64,000 bases of DNA from positions 124,001 to 188,000 of the forward strand of contig JAFVAY010000011.1 in NCBI GenBank assembly GCA_017480325.1, written 5' to 3'. The position numbers and the translations under genes are program-made. This document shows positions 34,019 to 43,878 of the stretch, piece after piece. Within the stretch, counting starts at the first letter, position 1; the number at the start of each line of letters is the position of its first letter. The notes under the pieces are model-generated. The model was not told the DNA's origin and made no database searches. It saw nothing but the letters and a program-made list of their open reading frames with translations. This stretch comes from Clostridiales bacterium. GTDB lineage: Bacteria > Bacillota > Clostridia > Saccharofermentanales > Saccharofermentanaceae.

Positions 34019-34117
34019 GGATTCGACCACGAGCCAACATCACCTTAACTTAATTACATCGGCGATGCAAAGCCCCATTCTTATTTATATAGATTGAGAT
34101 CTATCTGTAAAGGGCGC

Positions 34118-35632
34118 TTAATTCTTATCATTCTTCCCCTTCGTATCAGCCGTCAGGCCTAATCCCGGGGCGCCGGCAAGCTTGGTGCCTGCGAAGGATC
34201 CGATGACAGAAGACAGGTCGATTCCGAGGCTGTCGCCTATGCCGTCGATGGTTTGCTTGAAGGACTTTGTGATATCCTCGGTCATCTTGGCTGTATTGCC
34301 TTCGCCGTACATGGTGATGGAATCGATGTTGGCAAGAGGCTTCGCGATAGCTTCAGCGACGAGAGGATACATCTTGCAGAGCATCTCGATGACAGCTGCT
34401 TCGCCGTACTTCTGCATAGCCTCAGCCTTCTTGTCGATACCTATAGCTTCTGCCTCTGCCTTCGCGCGGATGGCATCTGCTTCAGCCTCGCCTTTGGCTC
34501 TTATACCTTCAGCTTCCTTCTGCATGGCTATGAGGTCAGCTTCCGCCTGTATCTTCTTAGCTTCGGCCTGCTGTGCCAGTTCGTATTTTCTGGCTTCAGC
34601 TTCCTTTTGTCTCTTGAACAGCTCTACCTCAGCCATCTGCTGCTGACGATAGCGCTCGGCATCCGCAGCCTTCTTGATCTCGGCGTCGAGAGCCTGCTCG
34701 CGGACCTGAGCCTCCTTCATCTTAAGCTCGATCTCCTTCTCCTGCTTCGCGATATCCGCTTCGGAATTGGCAACCTCGATAGACTTTCTCTGAGCCTGCT
34801 CTTGAATCTTATAAGCCGCATCAGCCTCAGCCTGCTTCGTGTCCTGAATTACCTGAAGCTCGGATCTCTTGATGGCGAGATCGTTCTGCTTGATGGCGAT
34901 CTCCGTCTCTGAAGAAACCTTCGCATCATTGGCTTTTTTAGCTGCTTCCGCCTGAGCGATAGCTACGTCTCTCTCTGCATTAGCCTTCGCGATGGAAGCG
35001 GTCTTCTGGATCGTTGCCATGTTATCCTGGCCTAAGGCCGTGATGAGATCGTTCTTATCCTCTACGTGCTGGATATTGCAGGAGATGATCTGGATGCCGA
35101 GGTTGTTCATGTCAACCTGCGCCTTTTCCTGTACCTGATCACCGAAGGACTTTCTGTCATTGCAGAGCTCCTTCAGGGTGATGGTACCGATGATCTCACG
35201 CATATTACCCTGCAGGGAGTCAACGAGCTGTGCATTGATTTGCTCTGATCTCATATTAAGGAAGTTCTTCATCGCGAGCTTGATACCCTCTTCGTCGGTC
35301 CTGATCTGAACCTTAGCGACTGCATCGATGTTAACGCCGATGAAGTCCGAAGTAGGAACGAAGTCGCCCGTCTTGATATCGATAGAGATCTGCTCGATGA
35401 GAAGCTCATCCTTCCTCTCAAGGAACGGGAGCTTCAGACCTGCTTTTCCGATTAAGATCTTGGGCTTCTTCTTAAGACCGGTGATGATGTAGGCTTTGTT
35501 CGGAGGAGCCTTAACGTAGCTTGTTGCAATGATGATTATAACGAGTATAACTGCGATAAAAATCAGGATTGCAGGTATTACAAATGTTGCCTGAATTCCG
35601 GCAGGCACGACCGCACCAACCAAATACTTCAT
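34118..35632 (-). CDS. Flotillin-like membrane scaffold protein
   Basis: Organises functional membrane microdomains. The 504-residue protein has an N-terminal hydrophobic helix (~14-42), an SPFH/band-7 domain (~45-210, with NKAYIITGLKKKPKILIGKA and VQIRTDEEGIKLAMKNFLN), then a very long Ala/Glu/Lys coiled coil (~210-430) and a short C-terminal region. Length and layout match bacterial FloT/YuaG. No NfeD partner gene is adjacent. It is last in a leftward run with CAP, MATE and GH9 genes. ATG at 35632 follows AGGAGAA. Confidence 0.92.
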   Translation of the reverse strand: MKYLVGAVVPAGIQATFVIPAILIFIAVILVIIIIATSYVKAPPNKAYIITGLKKKPKILIGKAGLKLPFLERKDELLIEQISIDIKTGDFVPTSDFIGVNIDAVAKVQIRTDEEGIKLAMKNFLNMRSEQINAQLVDSLQGNMREIIGTITLKELCNDRKSFGDQVQEKAQVDMNNLGIQIISCNIQHVEDKNDLITALGQDNMATIQKTASIAKANAERDVAIAQAEAAKKANDAKVSSETEIAIKQNDLAIKRSELQVIQDTKQAEADAAYKIQEQAQRKSIEVANSEADIAKQEKEIELKMKEAQVREQALDAEIKKAADAERYRQQQMAEVELFKRQKEAEARKYELAQQAEAKKIQAEADLIAMQKEAEGIRAKGEAEADAIRAKAEAEAIGIDKKAEAMQKYGEAAVIEMLCKMYPLVAEAIAKPLANIDSITMYGEGNTAKMTEDITKSFKQTIDGIGDSLGIDLSSVIGSFAGTKLAGAPGLGLTADTKGKNDKN

Positions 35633-35670
35633 AGTGATTCTCCTATTCCTTATTCCTTTTGTTCTTACTA

Positions 35671-35699
35671 TCCCAATGTTCCCGCGAGAAACATTGGGA
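35671..35699. promoter_or_regulatory. Perfect inverted repeat in the flotillin leader
   Basis: TCCCAATGTT (35671-35680), nine-base loop, AACATTGGGA (35690-35699), 39 bases ahead of the start codon on the minus strand. No T-run follows in either direction. It is an operator or leader hairpin candidate. Confidence 0.55.
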
Positions 35700-35793
35700 A
35701 GATATTACCATACCCCCACCCGGGGTCAAGGAAAATCGTACCGGGAGAATCCGAATTTACAATTTGGTCATAAACGCTTTTTCTTGTTTATTA

Positions 35794-38316
35794 TTATCCT
35801 ATTTCCACTCCGTCGGAAGCCACGGAGAAGCCCAGGTTCTGCCAGTCGGATCTGTGGATGGAGAAGTTGACCGTGACTGTGGAGCCGTCCCCGAGAGAAC
35901 CCGTGGATCCTACGGTTATTACAGCACGGTCATCCTCGAAAAGGCAACTCGTTCCGCTAACCTCGGAGTATTGACCCGTGGGTGAGGACATGCCTGCATA
36001 GTAGCAGTCGAATACAAGATTATTCGTATCATCTAACAGGAACGATATATCGATGTCGGTCAATGCGATAGAGGAACCGCTTGTATTGGTTATCTCCATA
36101 GACCCTGATATAGAATTACCTCCGTTGCTGTCATATCGGATGCTGACTGACAGGTCATCGGAAGAGATGCTTCCGGAGGACGATCCTGAAGGTGTCTGAC
36201 CGGAGGACGATGAGTCTGAGCCGCTGCCGGAGCCTGCTGACGGCAAGACACTTGCACCTGCACCGGAACCGTCCTCATTAGGCTCGCTGCCGTATATTAG
36301 TACGCCGTTCTCATACAGACCGAGATAAGCTCCGCTTCCTGAGGACAGACCCGTGAAGGAGAAGTCGTTACTGTTATCCCAGATGTTGGAGGGGCCGATC
36401 ATCCTTGCCTGAACCTCGGACTTATACTGTGACTGTCCGCCCGGGTAAAGTGCGCCGTCGTCGTAGACGATCGACAGGTAATATATGTGATTCTCTTCGT
36501 TCCACACATGTAGTCCGTCAACGCGTCCTGACTGCATGTAATTTGTAGTGATCTGAACGTCGGATGCTTCATAGCCTTCGTCGTACAGCTCAGAAAGATC
36601 AACAAAGTACCTTAGTTCTACATCTGTAGCGGCCCGGGCCGGCCAGGAGGTCATGTTATAGACTATGGTCTTGACCTCGATGAAGCCGTCTCCTTGGGCA
36701 TTAATAGAAGCATCCACGGAGTATTCCTCTTCGACAGGTTCGACTGCGCCGAAGTCGACCAGTGTCTGACCGTGATATTCGGAATACATCATGGAGAGAA
36801 GTCCTGTGAAGCCTGCATTATAGTCGCAGGCTACCTCGTTAGCGGTATAGTCTGAGACGGTATCATTATAGTTGCCCGAAGCGTCAGGACCGCCCACTAA
36901 TGCGCCGTATAAAGTATGGCGGTGAGAGGAGGGCTCGTTCATGTTGTCGCAGTATGAGCCCTGGGCTGTTCTGTGGTGAGGATGCTCCGGAGGATTCTCG
37001 CCGAAGCCCACAACATACGAACGTCCGGAAGAGCCGAGCGCATAATTACACTGACTTACTGCGAAGTCCCAATAATCTGATACCTTTTCTGAAGGGCAGA
37101 CATCATAGGTGCTGTACACGGCCGCTACGAAGGCGGTAGTCGTCGCATATCTTAATGATCCCCAGGAATCCAGCCATGCCAAGCCGTCAGGGGTATATGT
37201 GATATCGTTGCACCAGAAGTCCAGGTGCTGTTCAACCGCAGAGGTGTATGTGGAAGACTCCGTGATATCGGCGAGAAGAACGGCCGCGCCGATATGAACG
37301 TCATCCCAGCACATCGACCAGTCGTAATCGTGGCCTGCCTGAGTGTAGCAGGTTTCCGCATTATCAAGGTAGGACTGCTCTCCCGTAGCCAGATACAGCC
37401 ACGCGCCCGCCCAGGCGAGTTCGTCGTAGAAGCCGCTCCAGGAGTTATAGAAGCCGTTGGCTGCGGTGTAACCGTCATCGCTTCTGGTCTCGTCTGCGAA
37501 TGCGTAAAGACTCTCGGCATGTTCGAGGCAAAGTGCGCTGTACTCGGGATCGGAATCAGCGAAGATAATGCTGGCAGAAGCAAGTGCCGCTGCCGCTTCT
37601 CCCGATACCGCAGAGCCCGGGTGATCGGAATCAACAAAGTAAGAGGGACGGTTCATCGTCATGACCTCGCAGGGTCCCCACCAGGAGTGATCAGCATTGC
37701 CGTCGCCAACCTGATAGTAATAGACGTCATCCTCGGGGTGGCAGCTGATAAGATAATCCGTGACCCAACGAATATCTCCTAACACGTATTCAAGCTGACC
37801 TGCTTCCTCATACGCGCCCTGATTCTCAAATACGGACCATGCAAGCATCGCTGCAGAGTACGCCATAGGAAGATTAAACTTCACGTTGTCTCCCGCATCG
37901 TACCAGCCTCCCGTAAGATCAAGTCCTGCATCTGCTCCGTCGTCAAGAGCGCTGTCGCCTCTCCAGTTGCATCTGACCTGCTCGGGAAGATCCCCGGATC
38001 TTTGAAGCTCGTAGAACAGCAAAGATTTCTGTAAGGCTTCACCGTAGTTAAAGTCGCCGGTTCCCTCTATTCCCTCGTAGCCGTTCCCGGTCTCGGTAAG
38101 GTTGCCTGTATCGATGGAGGAGCTTCCATAGGAAACAGATGCATTAGAAGCGGTAGAAGTTGCCTCGCTTTCTACGATGTCACTGATCTCAGATGCTGCA
38201 CCTGAGGATGAGGAGGTGCCTACAGCCTGTGTAACGTCGCTCTCATCGGTTGTTCTCGCGCATCCGGCAAGCATCGTTCCACATAGAAGAAGTGCAACAG
38301 CTTTACGTAATTTCAT
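35794..38316 (-). CDS. GH9 endoglucanase lipoprotein with CBM3 modules
   Basis: Cleaves beta-1,4-glucan (cellulose) at the cell surface. The 840-residue protein has a lipoprotein signal (LAGC, Cys ~18), a Ser/Thr-rich spacer to ~80, the GH9 (alpha/alpha)6 barrel (~85-525; WYDAGDNVKFNLPMAYSAAM with the catalytic Asp pair, EHPHHR, and NEVACDYNAGFTG with the acid Glu), a CBM3c-type module (~535-680), a Ser/Gly linker and a second CBM3-like domain (~725-840, ending with SIHRSDWQNLGFSV). Lipid anchoring of a GH9 is unusual but plain here. ATG 38316 has AGGAGG and overlaps the MATE gene by 14 bases. Confidence 0.92.
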   Translation of the reverse strand: MKLRKAVALLLCGTMLAGCARTTDESDVTQAVGTSSSSGAASEISDIVESEATSTASNASVSYGSSSIDTGNLTETGNGYEGIEGTGDFNYGEALQKSLLFYELQRSGDLPEQVRCNWRGDSALDDGADAGLDLTGGWYDAGDNVKFNLPMAYSAAMLAWSVFENQGAYEEAGQLEYVLGDIRWVTDYLISCHPEDDVYYYQVGDGNADHSWWGPCEVMTMNRPSYFVDSDHPGSAVSGEAAAALASASIIFADSDPEYSALCLEHAESLYAFADETRSDDGYTAANGFYNSWSGFYDELAWAGAWLYLATGEQSYLDNAETCYTQAGHDYDWSMCWDDVHIGAAVLLADITESSTYTSAVEQHLDFWCNDITYTPDGLAWLDSWGSLRYATTTAFVAAVYSTYDVCPSEKVSDYWDFAVSQCNYALGSSGRSYVVGFGENPPEHPHHRTAQGSYCDNMNEPSSHRHTLYGALVGGPDASGNYNDTVSDYTANEVACDYNAGFTGLLSMMYSEYHGQTLVDFGAVEPVEEEYSVDASINAQGDGFIEVKTIVYNMTSWPARAATDVELRYFVDLSELYDEGYEASDVQITTNYMQSGRVDGLHVWNEENHIYYLSIVYDDGALYPGGQSQYKSEVQARMIGPSNIWDNSNDFSFTGLSSGSGAYLGLYENGVLIYGSEPNEDGSGAGASVLPSAGSGSGSDSSSSGQTPSGSSSGSISSDDLSVSIRYDSNGGNSISGSMEITNTSGSSIALTDIDISFLLDDTNNLVFDCYYAGMSSPTGQYSEVSGTSCLFEDDRAVITVGSTGSLGDGSTVTVNFSIHRSDWQNLGFSVASDGVEIG

Positions 38317-39673
38317 AGTGTTCCTCCTTATCGGCAACCAGGTTCTTGACCCACTTGTATTTCTTGTAGTGTATGTACACAGCGGGAAGCTTTATCATCT
38401 CATCCAGGTTAAGTATGAAGTAGACTGCAAGTACCGGCAGGTTAAACACGAATGCAGCTAAGGCTCCCACCGGAACTATAAAAGCCCACATGGTGACTGT
38501 GTCGCATATGAACCCGAAGCGGGTGTCTCCTCCGGAAGCAAAGATCCCGGCGATCACGGTGGAGTTTATAGACCTTCCGAGAATATAGTAGGAACACATG
38601 TAAAGCATGTACTTAAGATATTCTCCCGCCGCAGGAGTGAGATTAGTCAGACGCACAACGACAGGGGCACTTAATGCCGCCAGGATGCCAAGGATTATTC
38701 CGCTTATTATAGTAAGCTTAACGATCTTGCCTCCGTATTCCCTGCCCGTATCAAGACGCCCGGCACCGAGCTCGTTTCCTACAACGATAGCGCCTCCGCT
38801 GCTTAACGCATAGCAGAAGCAGGATACCAGATCCTTAACGACCGCTACGATGGAGTTTGCCGCAGTGGCGTCGGCTCCGAGGTGTCCGATTATCACTGAT
38901 ATCATCGTGAATCCGACGCCCCATGTAAGCTGGTTGGCAACGAAAGGCGTAGAGTAGTGAGAGAATTCCTTACGAATATCCGGGTCGGAGTGAAGTATGT
39001 ATTTAAGCCTTAGCTTGCAGCTGCACTTTCTTACAAGAACTATGATACACAGAATAAACGCTTCGAGGCTGGAGAGGGTAGTTGCCAAAGCCGCGCCGGC
39101 TGCTCCCATGGCGGGTGCACCGAGAAGACCGAATATGAAGATCGCGTTAAGTATCACATTAAGGACTACCATTGAGATGCTTATAGCTGTACTCTCCCGC
39201 ACGAAGCCAGTGTTCTTAAGTATAGTCTCGAAAAGCATTGACAGGCTCATAGTGATGTAGGAGAAGCTCGCGATACGAAGATAGCTTACGCCGTGTGTGA
39301 TGATCTCCGGAACATTGGTATATATTTGCATGAGACCTGACGGCAGAAATAAGCCCATGATAAAGAAAGTGAGCACTATCGGGATAGTGAGCCTCATTCC
39401 ATAGCCGAATTCCTTCTCGATTGATTTGAGGTCCTTCTTGCCCCAGTACTGGGCGACGAACATGCTTATACCGGCTGTTATGCCGTAATTAAATAAATTA
39501 AGCACAAACGCGACCTGAGCCGCGAGTGATACTGCTGACATCGCATCCTGATCCAATGCCACAAGCATCACTGCGTCCGAGATGGGGACGAGAGCGAACA
39601 TAAAGTTCTGCAGTGTCATTGGAATTATGAGCGAGACAAGCTTCTGTGAGAATGTTTGCTCTTTCTTTGTCAT
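38303..39673 (-). CDS. MATE-family efflux transporter
   Basis: Exports drugs or metabolites using a cation gradient. The 456-residue protein has 12 hydrophobic helices in two repeats, with the family's N-terminal KLVSLIIPMTLQNFMF and a second-half repeat beginning near FVANQLTWGVGFTMISVI. The start at 39673 has a weak ribosome binding site. The 3' end overlaps the start of the cellulase gene, so the two are translated together. The pairing with a cellulase has no obvious meaning and may only reflect operon packing. Confidence 0.9.
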   Translation of the reverse strand: MTKKEQTFSQKLVSLIIPMTLQNFMFALVPISDAVMLVALDQDAMSAVSLAAQVAFVLNLFNYGITAGISMFVAQYWGKKDLKSIEKEFGYGMRLTIPIVLTFFIMGLFLPSGLMQIYTNVPEIITHGVSYLRIASFSYITMSLSMLFETILKNTGFVRESTAISISMVVLNVILNAIFIFGLLGAPAMGAAGAALATTLSSLEAFILCIIVLVRKCSCKLRLKYILHSDPDIRKEFSHYSTPFVANQLTWGVGFTMISVIIGHLGADATAANSIVAVVKDLVSCFCYALSSGGAIVVGNELGAGRLDTGREYGGKIVKLTIISGIILGILAALSAPVVVRLTNLTPAAGEYLKYMLYMCSYYILGRSINSTVIAGIFASGGDTRFGFICDTVTMWAFIVPVGALAAFVFNLPVLAVYFILNLDEMIKLPAVYIHYKKYKWVKNLVADKEEHYEIT

Positions 39674-39704
39674 CGGCTAATAATCTGCCAATATTAATTT
39701 AAAG

Positions 39705-40799
39705 TCAATATCCGAATTCCTGTACCCAGTAATATGTGCTACCGGCATCGCCGCCGTAGTAGAGTGCGAATCCGCAAGTCCTGAAGTCCGGCTTAAGCAT
39801 ATTGGCCTGATGTCCGGGGGATGCCCACCAGGAGTTAAATACTTCCTGAGCAGTCGACTGACCACTGGCCAGATTCTCTCCGTACATTCTGGCGGTATCA
39901 AGTGTCCACCACTCGGAGCCGTCGGGTCTCGTGTGGCTGAAGACAACAGTGATCTCCTGCGCTCTTACCGCTGCATCTGCTGCGAGTGAGCCGTCCCAGC
40001 TTAAGGGTGTAAGACCGTTCTGGACACGGGCATTGTTAACGAGATTAAACAGTTCAAGCATAGTAGGATCAGAGGGCTGATTGACGGCCGGAGCCTGTGT
40101 GGGAGCCGGTGTATCCATAGGTGCGGGAATTTCCGTAGGAGTGGGAGTAGGTGTCGCCTCAGTTTCAGTTGGTTCAGTAACCTCAGTTACTTCAGTAGCG
40201 GCAGTTTCCTCCGTGACTTCAGTCTCGATCAGCTCCTCGGACTCTTCAGTCTCGTCAGTCTCCTCGCTTTCGATCCTGACACCTCTGTTATCGATTATTG
40301 GGGTGTTATCATCGTTGTCGGTTACGATCTCCGGTAGCTTATCAAAGAGGCACGCACTGTGTACATAAGCCTCTTCGCCGTAGAAGTCTATCATGTACCA
40401 CTCATTGTCGTCGCAGGTGGCAATGACGTGTACATCTCTTCCGTAGTACATACGACCTATGCTCTGGTAGTACACGCCCGGACCCTGCCTTATGGAGAAG
40501 GCGGATGCAGCGCGAAGGTACATGCTGTTGGCGTGGTACAGAAAGTCGGTGGTATCATCCTGTTCGGCTCTGGTGCCAAGGTAATTAAGCTGCTCGTTAG
40601 GAAGCAGGTTAAGCTCTTCGGCAGATACGGTATAGACCTGAGTGCCCCAGGGGAACTTGAGAGGGTTATTCTGGTAGTAGACATAAGCCCACTGCAGGAT
40701 AAGAACAAGGGTGGTAAACAGTATAGCGAAAAATCCGGTACGATCTTCCTTCTTACGAAGTTCTCGATCCTTCTCAATCTTGTTGCCGAGCTTAGTCAT
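39705..40799 (-). CDS. Membrane-anchored SH3b-CAP domain protein
   Basis: A 364-residue extracellular protein held by one N-terminal helix (~22-42). It has an SH3b-like domain (~98-155, ASAFSIRQGPGVYYQSIGRM, then DNEWYMIDFYGEEAYVH), a long Thr/Glu then Pro/Thr-rich linker (~180-240), and a C-terminal CAP/SCP domain (~245-364, with FSHTRPDG, GENLASG and WWASPGHQANML). SH3b modules often bind peptidoglycan. CAP domains are found in cell-wall, sporulation or secreted-factor proteins with no single known reaction. ATG 40799 behind GGAG is chosen over an upstream in-frame start. Confidence 0.88.
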   Translation of the reverse strand: MTKLGNKIEKDRELRKKEDRTGFFAILFTTLVLILQWAYVYYQNNPLKFPWGTQVYTVSAEELNLLPNEQLNYLGTRAEQDDTTDFLYHANSMYLRAASAFSIRQGPGVYYQSIGRMYYGRDVHVIATCDDNEWYMIDFYGEEAYVHSACLFDKLPEIVTDNDDNTPIIDNRGVRIESEETDETEESEELIETEVTEETAATEVTEVTEPTETEATPTPTPTEIPAPMDTPAPTQAPAVNQPSDPTMLELFNLVNNARVQNGLTPLSWDGSLAADAAVRAQEITVVFSHTRPDGSEWWTLDTARMYGENLASGQSTAQEVFNSWWASPGHQANMLKPDFRTCGFALYYGGDAGSTYYWVQEFGY

Positions 40800-40873
40800 A
40801 GATAACTCCTGCCATAACGAGTATTCCTCTAAATTATAATAGGCGCGGGCGCGTAATAGGAAAACTAGAGTTG

Positions 40874-40902
40874 AACAAAGTGTAAACTTTGGAAACTTTG
40901 TT
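40874..40902. promoter_or_regulatory. Inverted repeat over the trkA promoter
   Basis: AACAAAGT (40874-40881) and ACTTTGTT (40895-40902) form an eight-base perfect inverted repeat that overlaps the -35 region of the trkA promoter. It is a candidate operator for an unknown regulator. Confidence 0.45.
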
Positions 40903-40925
40903 TTTGACTTCGAGGGGGTTATAAT
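40898..40925 (+). promoter_or_regulatory. trkA promoter
   Basis: TTGTTT (40898-40903), 16-base spacer, TATAAT (40920-40925), about 35 bases ahead of the trkA start. Confidence 0.6.
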
Positions 40926-40959
40926 CATGTAAACACGATTATTAGTCGGGGGTTTTTAC

Positions 40960-42345
40960 ATGCCGGTTTTCAAGACACGTCCGGCCGGACTTAAGATAAT
41001 AATAGTCGGCGCCGGAAAAGTGGGAACAACCCTCGTGGAGCAGTTAAGCCGCGAAGGGCATGATATTACTATAGTCGATAAGGATGCCGCCAAGATCAAT
41101 GACATAACCTCAACCTATGATGTTATGGGCTGTGTCGGAAACGGTGCCAGCTATATGACTCAGGTCGAGGCCGGCGTCAAGGATGCCAACCTCATCATAG
41201 CAGTTACCGAGTCGGATGAATTGAATCTTCTCTGTTGTACCATCGCGAAGCAGTTCTCGGACTGCAGTGCCATAAGCAGATTAAGAAACCCGGACTACTC
41301 ACGGGAGTCTAAGTATCTTCGTGATAAGCTGGGTCTTTCCATGATAATCAATCCTGATCTCGAGGCGGCGAAGGTCATGGCGCGCGTGCTTTATCTTCCT
41401 ATGGCTCAGGAGATCAGGTCTTTCGCACATGGTCAGGCGGAGATAGTCAAGATCAAGATACCCGAGGGGAATATACTGGATAAGATGACCATAGCCGACC
41501 TCGGTGCTAAGATCACGAATAACATCCTGATATGCGGTGTAGAGCGTGACGGCAATGTGGAGATACCTAAGGGCTCCTACGAGCTGGCGGCTGGAGACGT
41601 GATCTCTGTCGTAGCTACCCGTAAGGAGCACATCAACTTCCTTAAGAGTATCGGCTTCGCGACGAATCAGGTAAAGAACGTAATGATAGTAGGGGGAGGA
41701 CGTTCCGCATACTATCTGTCCAATATACTTCTTAAGACCGGCGTCGGCGTGAAGATAATCGAACAGGATCTCAACAGATGCGAGAGCTTAAACGAGCTTC
41801 TTCCGAAGGCCGTAATCATTAACGGAGACGGCACCAACACCGAGCTTTTGCTTGATGAGGGAATAGAAAACGCGGATGCTTTTATACCGCTTACCGGTAT
41901 CGATGAGCAGAACTCAATGCTTGCTCTTTATGCGAAGAAGGTGTCATCCGCCAAACTCATTACCAAGATCAACAGGACCGGATTCATAGATATCATCAAC
42001 AGTCTTGACCTGGGAAGTGTATTCTATCCGATGTATATAACCTCTGACATGATACTCGCATACGTTCGTGCCAGGACTGCGGCTCCCGGAAGCAACATCG
42101 AGACTGTATATCACCTCTTCGATTCAAGGGCCGAGTCCATTACCTTTAAAGTCACCGACGACTCGAAGGTCACAGGCAAGCCCTTGAAGGATCTGAGACT
42201 TAAGAACAACACCCTGATCTCTTTCATAAGTCACGAGGGAGAGGGCATCATTCCCACAGGATCCGATATGATCTCCAAGGGTGATACGGTCATGGTAGTT
42301 ACATCGCATTCGGGATTCGACGATATAGGAGATATTCTGGAGTAA
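40960..42345 (+). CDS. trkA: Trk potassium uptake regulatory subunit TrkA
   Basis: Nucleotide-binding cytoplasmic ring that gates the TrkH channel. The 461-residue protein contains two RCK units: Rossmann motifs IIIVGAGKVGTTL (~13-25) and VMIVGGGRSAYYL (~243-255), each followed by a TrkA-C domain. This is the full-length double-RCK TrkA form rather than the short KtrA. trkH begins three bases after its stop. The leader is too short for a c-di-AMP riboswitch and none is visible. Confidence 0.95.
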   Translation: MPVFKTRPAGLKIIIVGAGKVGTTLVEQLSREGHDITIVDKDAAKINDITSTYDVMGCVGNGASYMTQVEAGVKDANLIIAVTESDELNLLCCTIAKQFSDCSAISRLRNPDYSRESKYLRDKLGLSMIINPDLEAAKVMARVLYLPMAQEIRSFAHGQAEIVKIKIPEGNILDKMTIADLGAKITNNILICGVERDGNVEIPKGSYELAAGDVISVVATRKEHINFLKSIGFATNQVKNVMIVGGGRSAYYLSNILLKTGVGVKIIEQDLNRCESLNELLPKAVIINGDGTNTELLLDEGIENADAFIPLTGIDEQNSMLALYAKKVSSAKLITKINRTGFIDIINSLDLGSVFYPMYITSDMILAYVRARTAAPGSNIETVYHLFDSRAESITFKVTDDSKVTGKPLKDLRLKNNTLISFISHEGEGIIPTGSDMISKGDTVMVVTSHSGFDDIGDILE

Positions 42346-42348
42346 GCT

Positions 42349-43785
42349 ATGAACTTCTCGATGATAAGATTCATACTTTCCCAGGTGATGAGGATCGAGG
42401 GAGTGCTCATGCTTCTTCCGTGCCTTGTATCTTTAATCTACGGAGACGGTGAGGGGATATACTACGGAATAGTAGCGGCATTCCTTATATTAACAGGTTT
42501 TATCGGCTGCAGGTTCCGTCCGAAGAATCAGACGATCAACGTCAAGGAGGGCTATGCCTCCACGGGCTTATCATGGATCGTCATGAGTTTGTTCGGATGT
42601 CTTCCGTTCTGTCTGTCGGGAGAGATCGAGTCCTTTACCGATGCGTTCTTCGAGACCGTATCGGGCTTTACCACCACCGGAGCAAGTATATTATCCGAGG
42701 TAGAGACCTTATCTCATACTGCTTTGTTCTGGAGAAGCTTTACTCACTGGATCGGCGGCATGGGAGTACTGGTATTCCTTCTGGCACTGATCCCCATGAG
42801 CGGCGGTTCTAATATTAACCTTATGAAGGCGGAGTCCCCGGGACCTTCGGTAGGTAAGCTCGTTCCGAAGATCAGATACACCGCAATGATACTTTATGTG
42901 ATTTATGTGATCATGACCGTGATAGAGACAGTTTTCCTTCTTATCGGAGGTCTGGATTTCTTCGAGTCCATATGTCTTGCCTTCGGTACGGCAGGCACCG
43001 GCGGCTTTGCAGTGAGGAACGACAGCTTCATGAGCTATGGGCTTTATATTCGTTGGGTCGTGGGTATATTCATGTTCCTCTTCGGCGTCAACTTCAATGC
43101 GTACTATCTTATCTATCTGAAGCAGATCAAGAAGGCCTTCTCTCTTGAGGAGGTGCGGGTATTCTTCTCCGTCGTGGCACTCTCGACGATAATTATTTTT
43201 GTCAAGATTCTCCCCCTGTACGAGAATGCGATAACCGCATTGACGGATGCCTTCTTCCAGGTGACTTCCGTGGTTTCCACTACCGGATACGGCTCCGCTG
43301 ACTTTGACCTGTGGCCCTCCACGGCTAAGTTCGTTATGTGCTTCCTGATGTTTATGGGAGCCTGTGCAGGCTCCACCGGAGGCGGCGTTAAGGTATCAAG
43401 ATTTATGATCTTCTTTAAGTCGGTCACGAAGGAGGTCCAGTCCTATATCCATCCCAAGATCGTTAAGAAGGTCACCATCGATAAGAAGGGTGTCGAGCCT
43501 GATGTAATAAGATCCACTTTGGTATTTCTGGCGACCTACGCTGCGATATTCCTTCTGTCGATGTTCATAGTGTCATTCGATAACTACGATATGACTACGA
43601 CATTCACATCCATTCTGGCGACGCTTAATAACATAGGACCCGGACTGTCCAAGGTAGGAGCTACGTGTAATTATGGATTCCTAAGCACCCTTTCCAAGTG
43701 GACCCTTACCTTCGATATGCTGGCAGGAAGGCTTGAGCTTTTCCCGATACTGATCCTCTTTGCTCCCAGTCTATATAAGAAGTAA
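42349..43785 (+). CDS. trkH: Trk potassium transporter TrkH
   Basis: Membrane channel-like K+ transporter. The 478-residue protein has four pore-loop repeats with their filter glycines visible: SGFTTTGAS, GTAGTGGFAV, STTGYGSADF and LNNIGPGLSKVG. This is the hallmark of TrkH/KtrB. The N-terminal hydrophobic hairpin is as expected for TrkH. It forms an operon with trkA; the next gene has its own promoter at 43850. Confidence 0.95.
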   Translation: MNFSMIRFILSQVMRIEGVLMLLPCLVSLIYGDGEGIYYGIVAAFLILTGFIGCRFRPKNQTINVKEGYASTGLSWIVMSLFGCLPFCLSGEIESFTDAFFETVSGFTTTGASILSEVETLSHTALFWRSFTHWIGGMGVLVFLLALIPMSGGSNINLMKAESPGPSVGKLVPKIRYTAMILYVIYVIMTVIETVFLLIGGLDFFESICLAFGTAGTGGFAVRNDSFMSYGLYIRWVVGIFMFLFGVNFNAYYLIYLKQIKKAFSLEEVRVFFSVVALSTIIIFVKILPLYENAITALTDAFFQVTSVVSTTGYGSADFDLWPSTAKFVMCFLMFMGACAGSTGGGVKVSRFMIFFKSVTKEVQSYIHPKIVKKVTIDKKGVEPDVIRSTLVFLATYAAIFLLSMFIVSFDNYDMTTTFTSILATLNNIGPGLSKVGATCNYGFLSTLSKWTLTFDMLAGRLELFPILILFAPSLYKK

Positions 43786-43849
43786 AAACCCATAATATAA
43801 GGCTTTTTGGTGGTCATATAGATATCAGTCTATATAAAAAATAATTGTT

Positions 43850-43878
43850 TTGACACAGGTCCTCTGCGCGATTATGAT
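43850..43878 (+). promoter_or_regulatory. Strong promoter ahead of the Na/Pi cotransporter gene
   Basis: TTGACA (43850-43855), 17-base spacer, TATGAT (43873-43878): near-perfect sigma-A promoter 29 bases from the start codon. Confidence 0.8.

Noticed and set aside
40800-40959. A c-di-AMP (ydaO-type) riboswitch ahead of trkA
   Set aside because: These often precede potassium genes, but the transcribed leader here would be only ~30 bases, too short for the fold.
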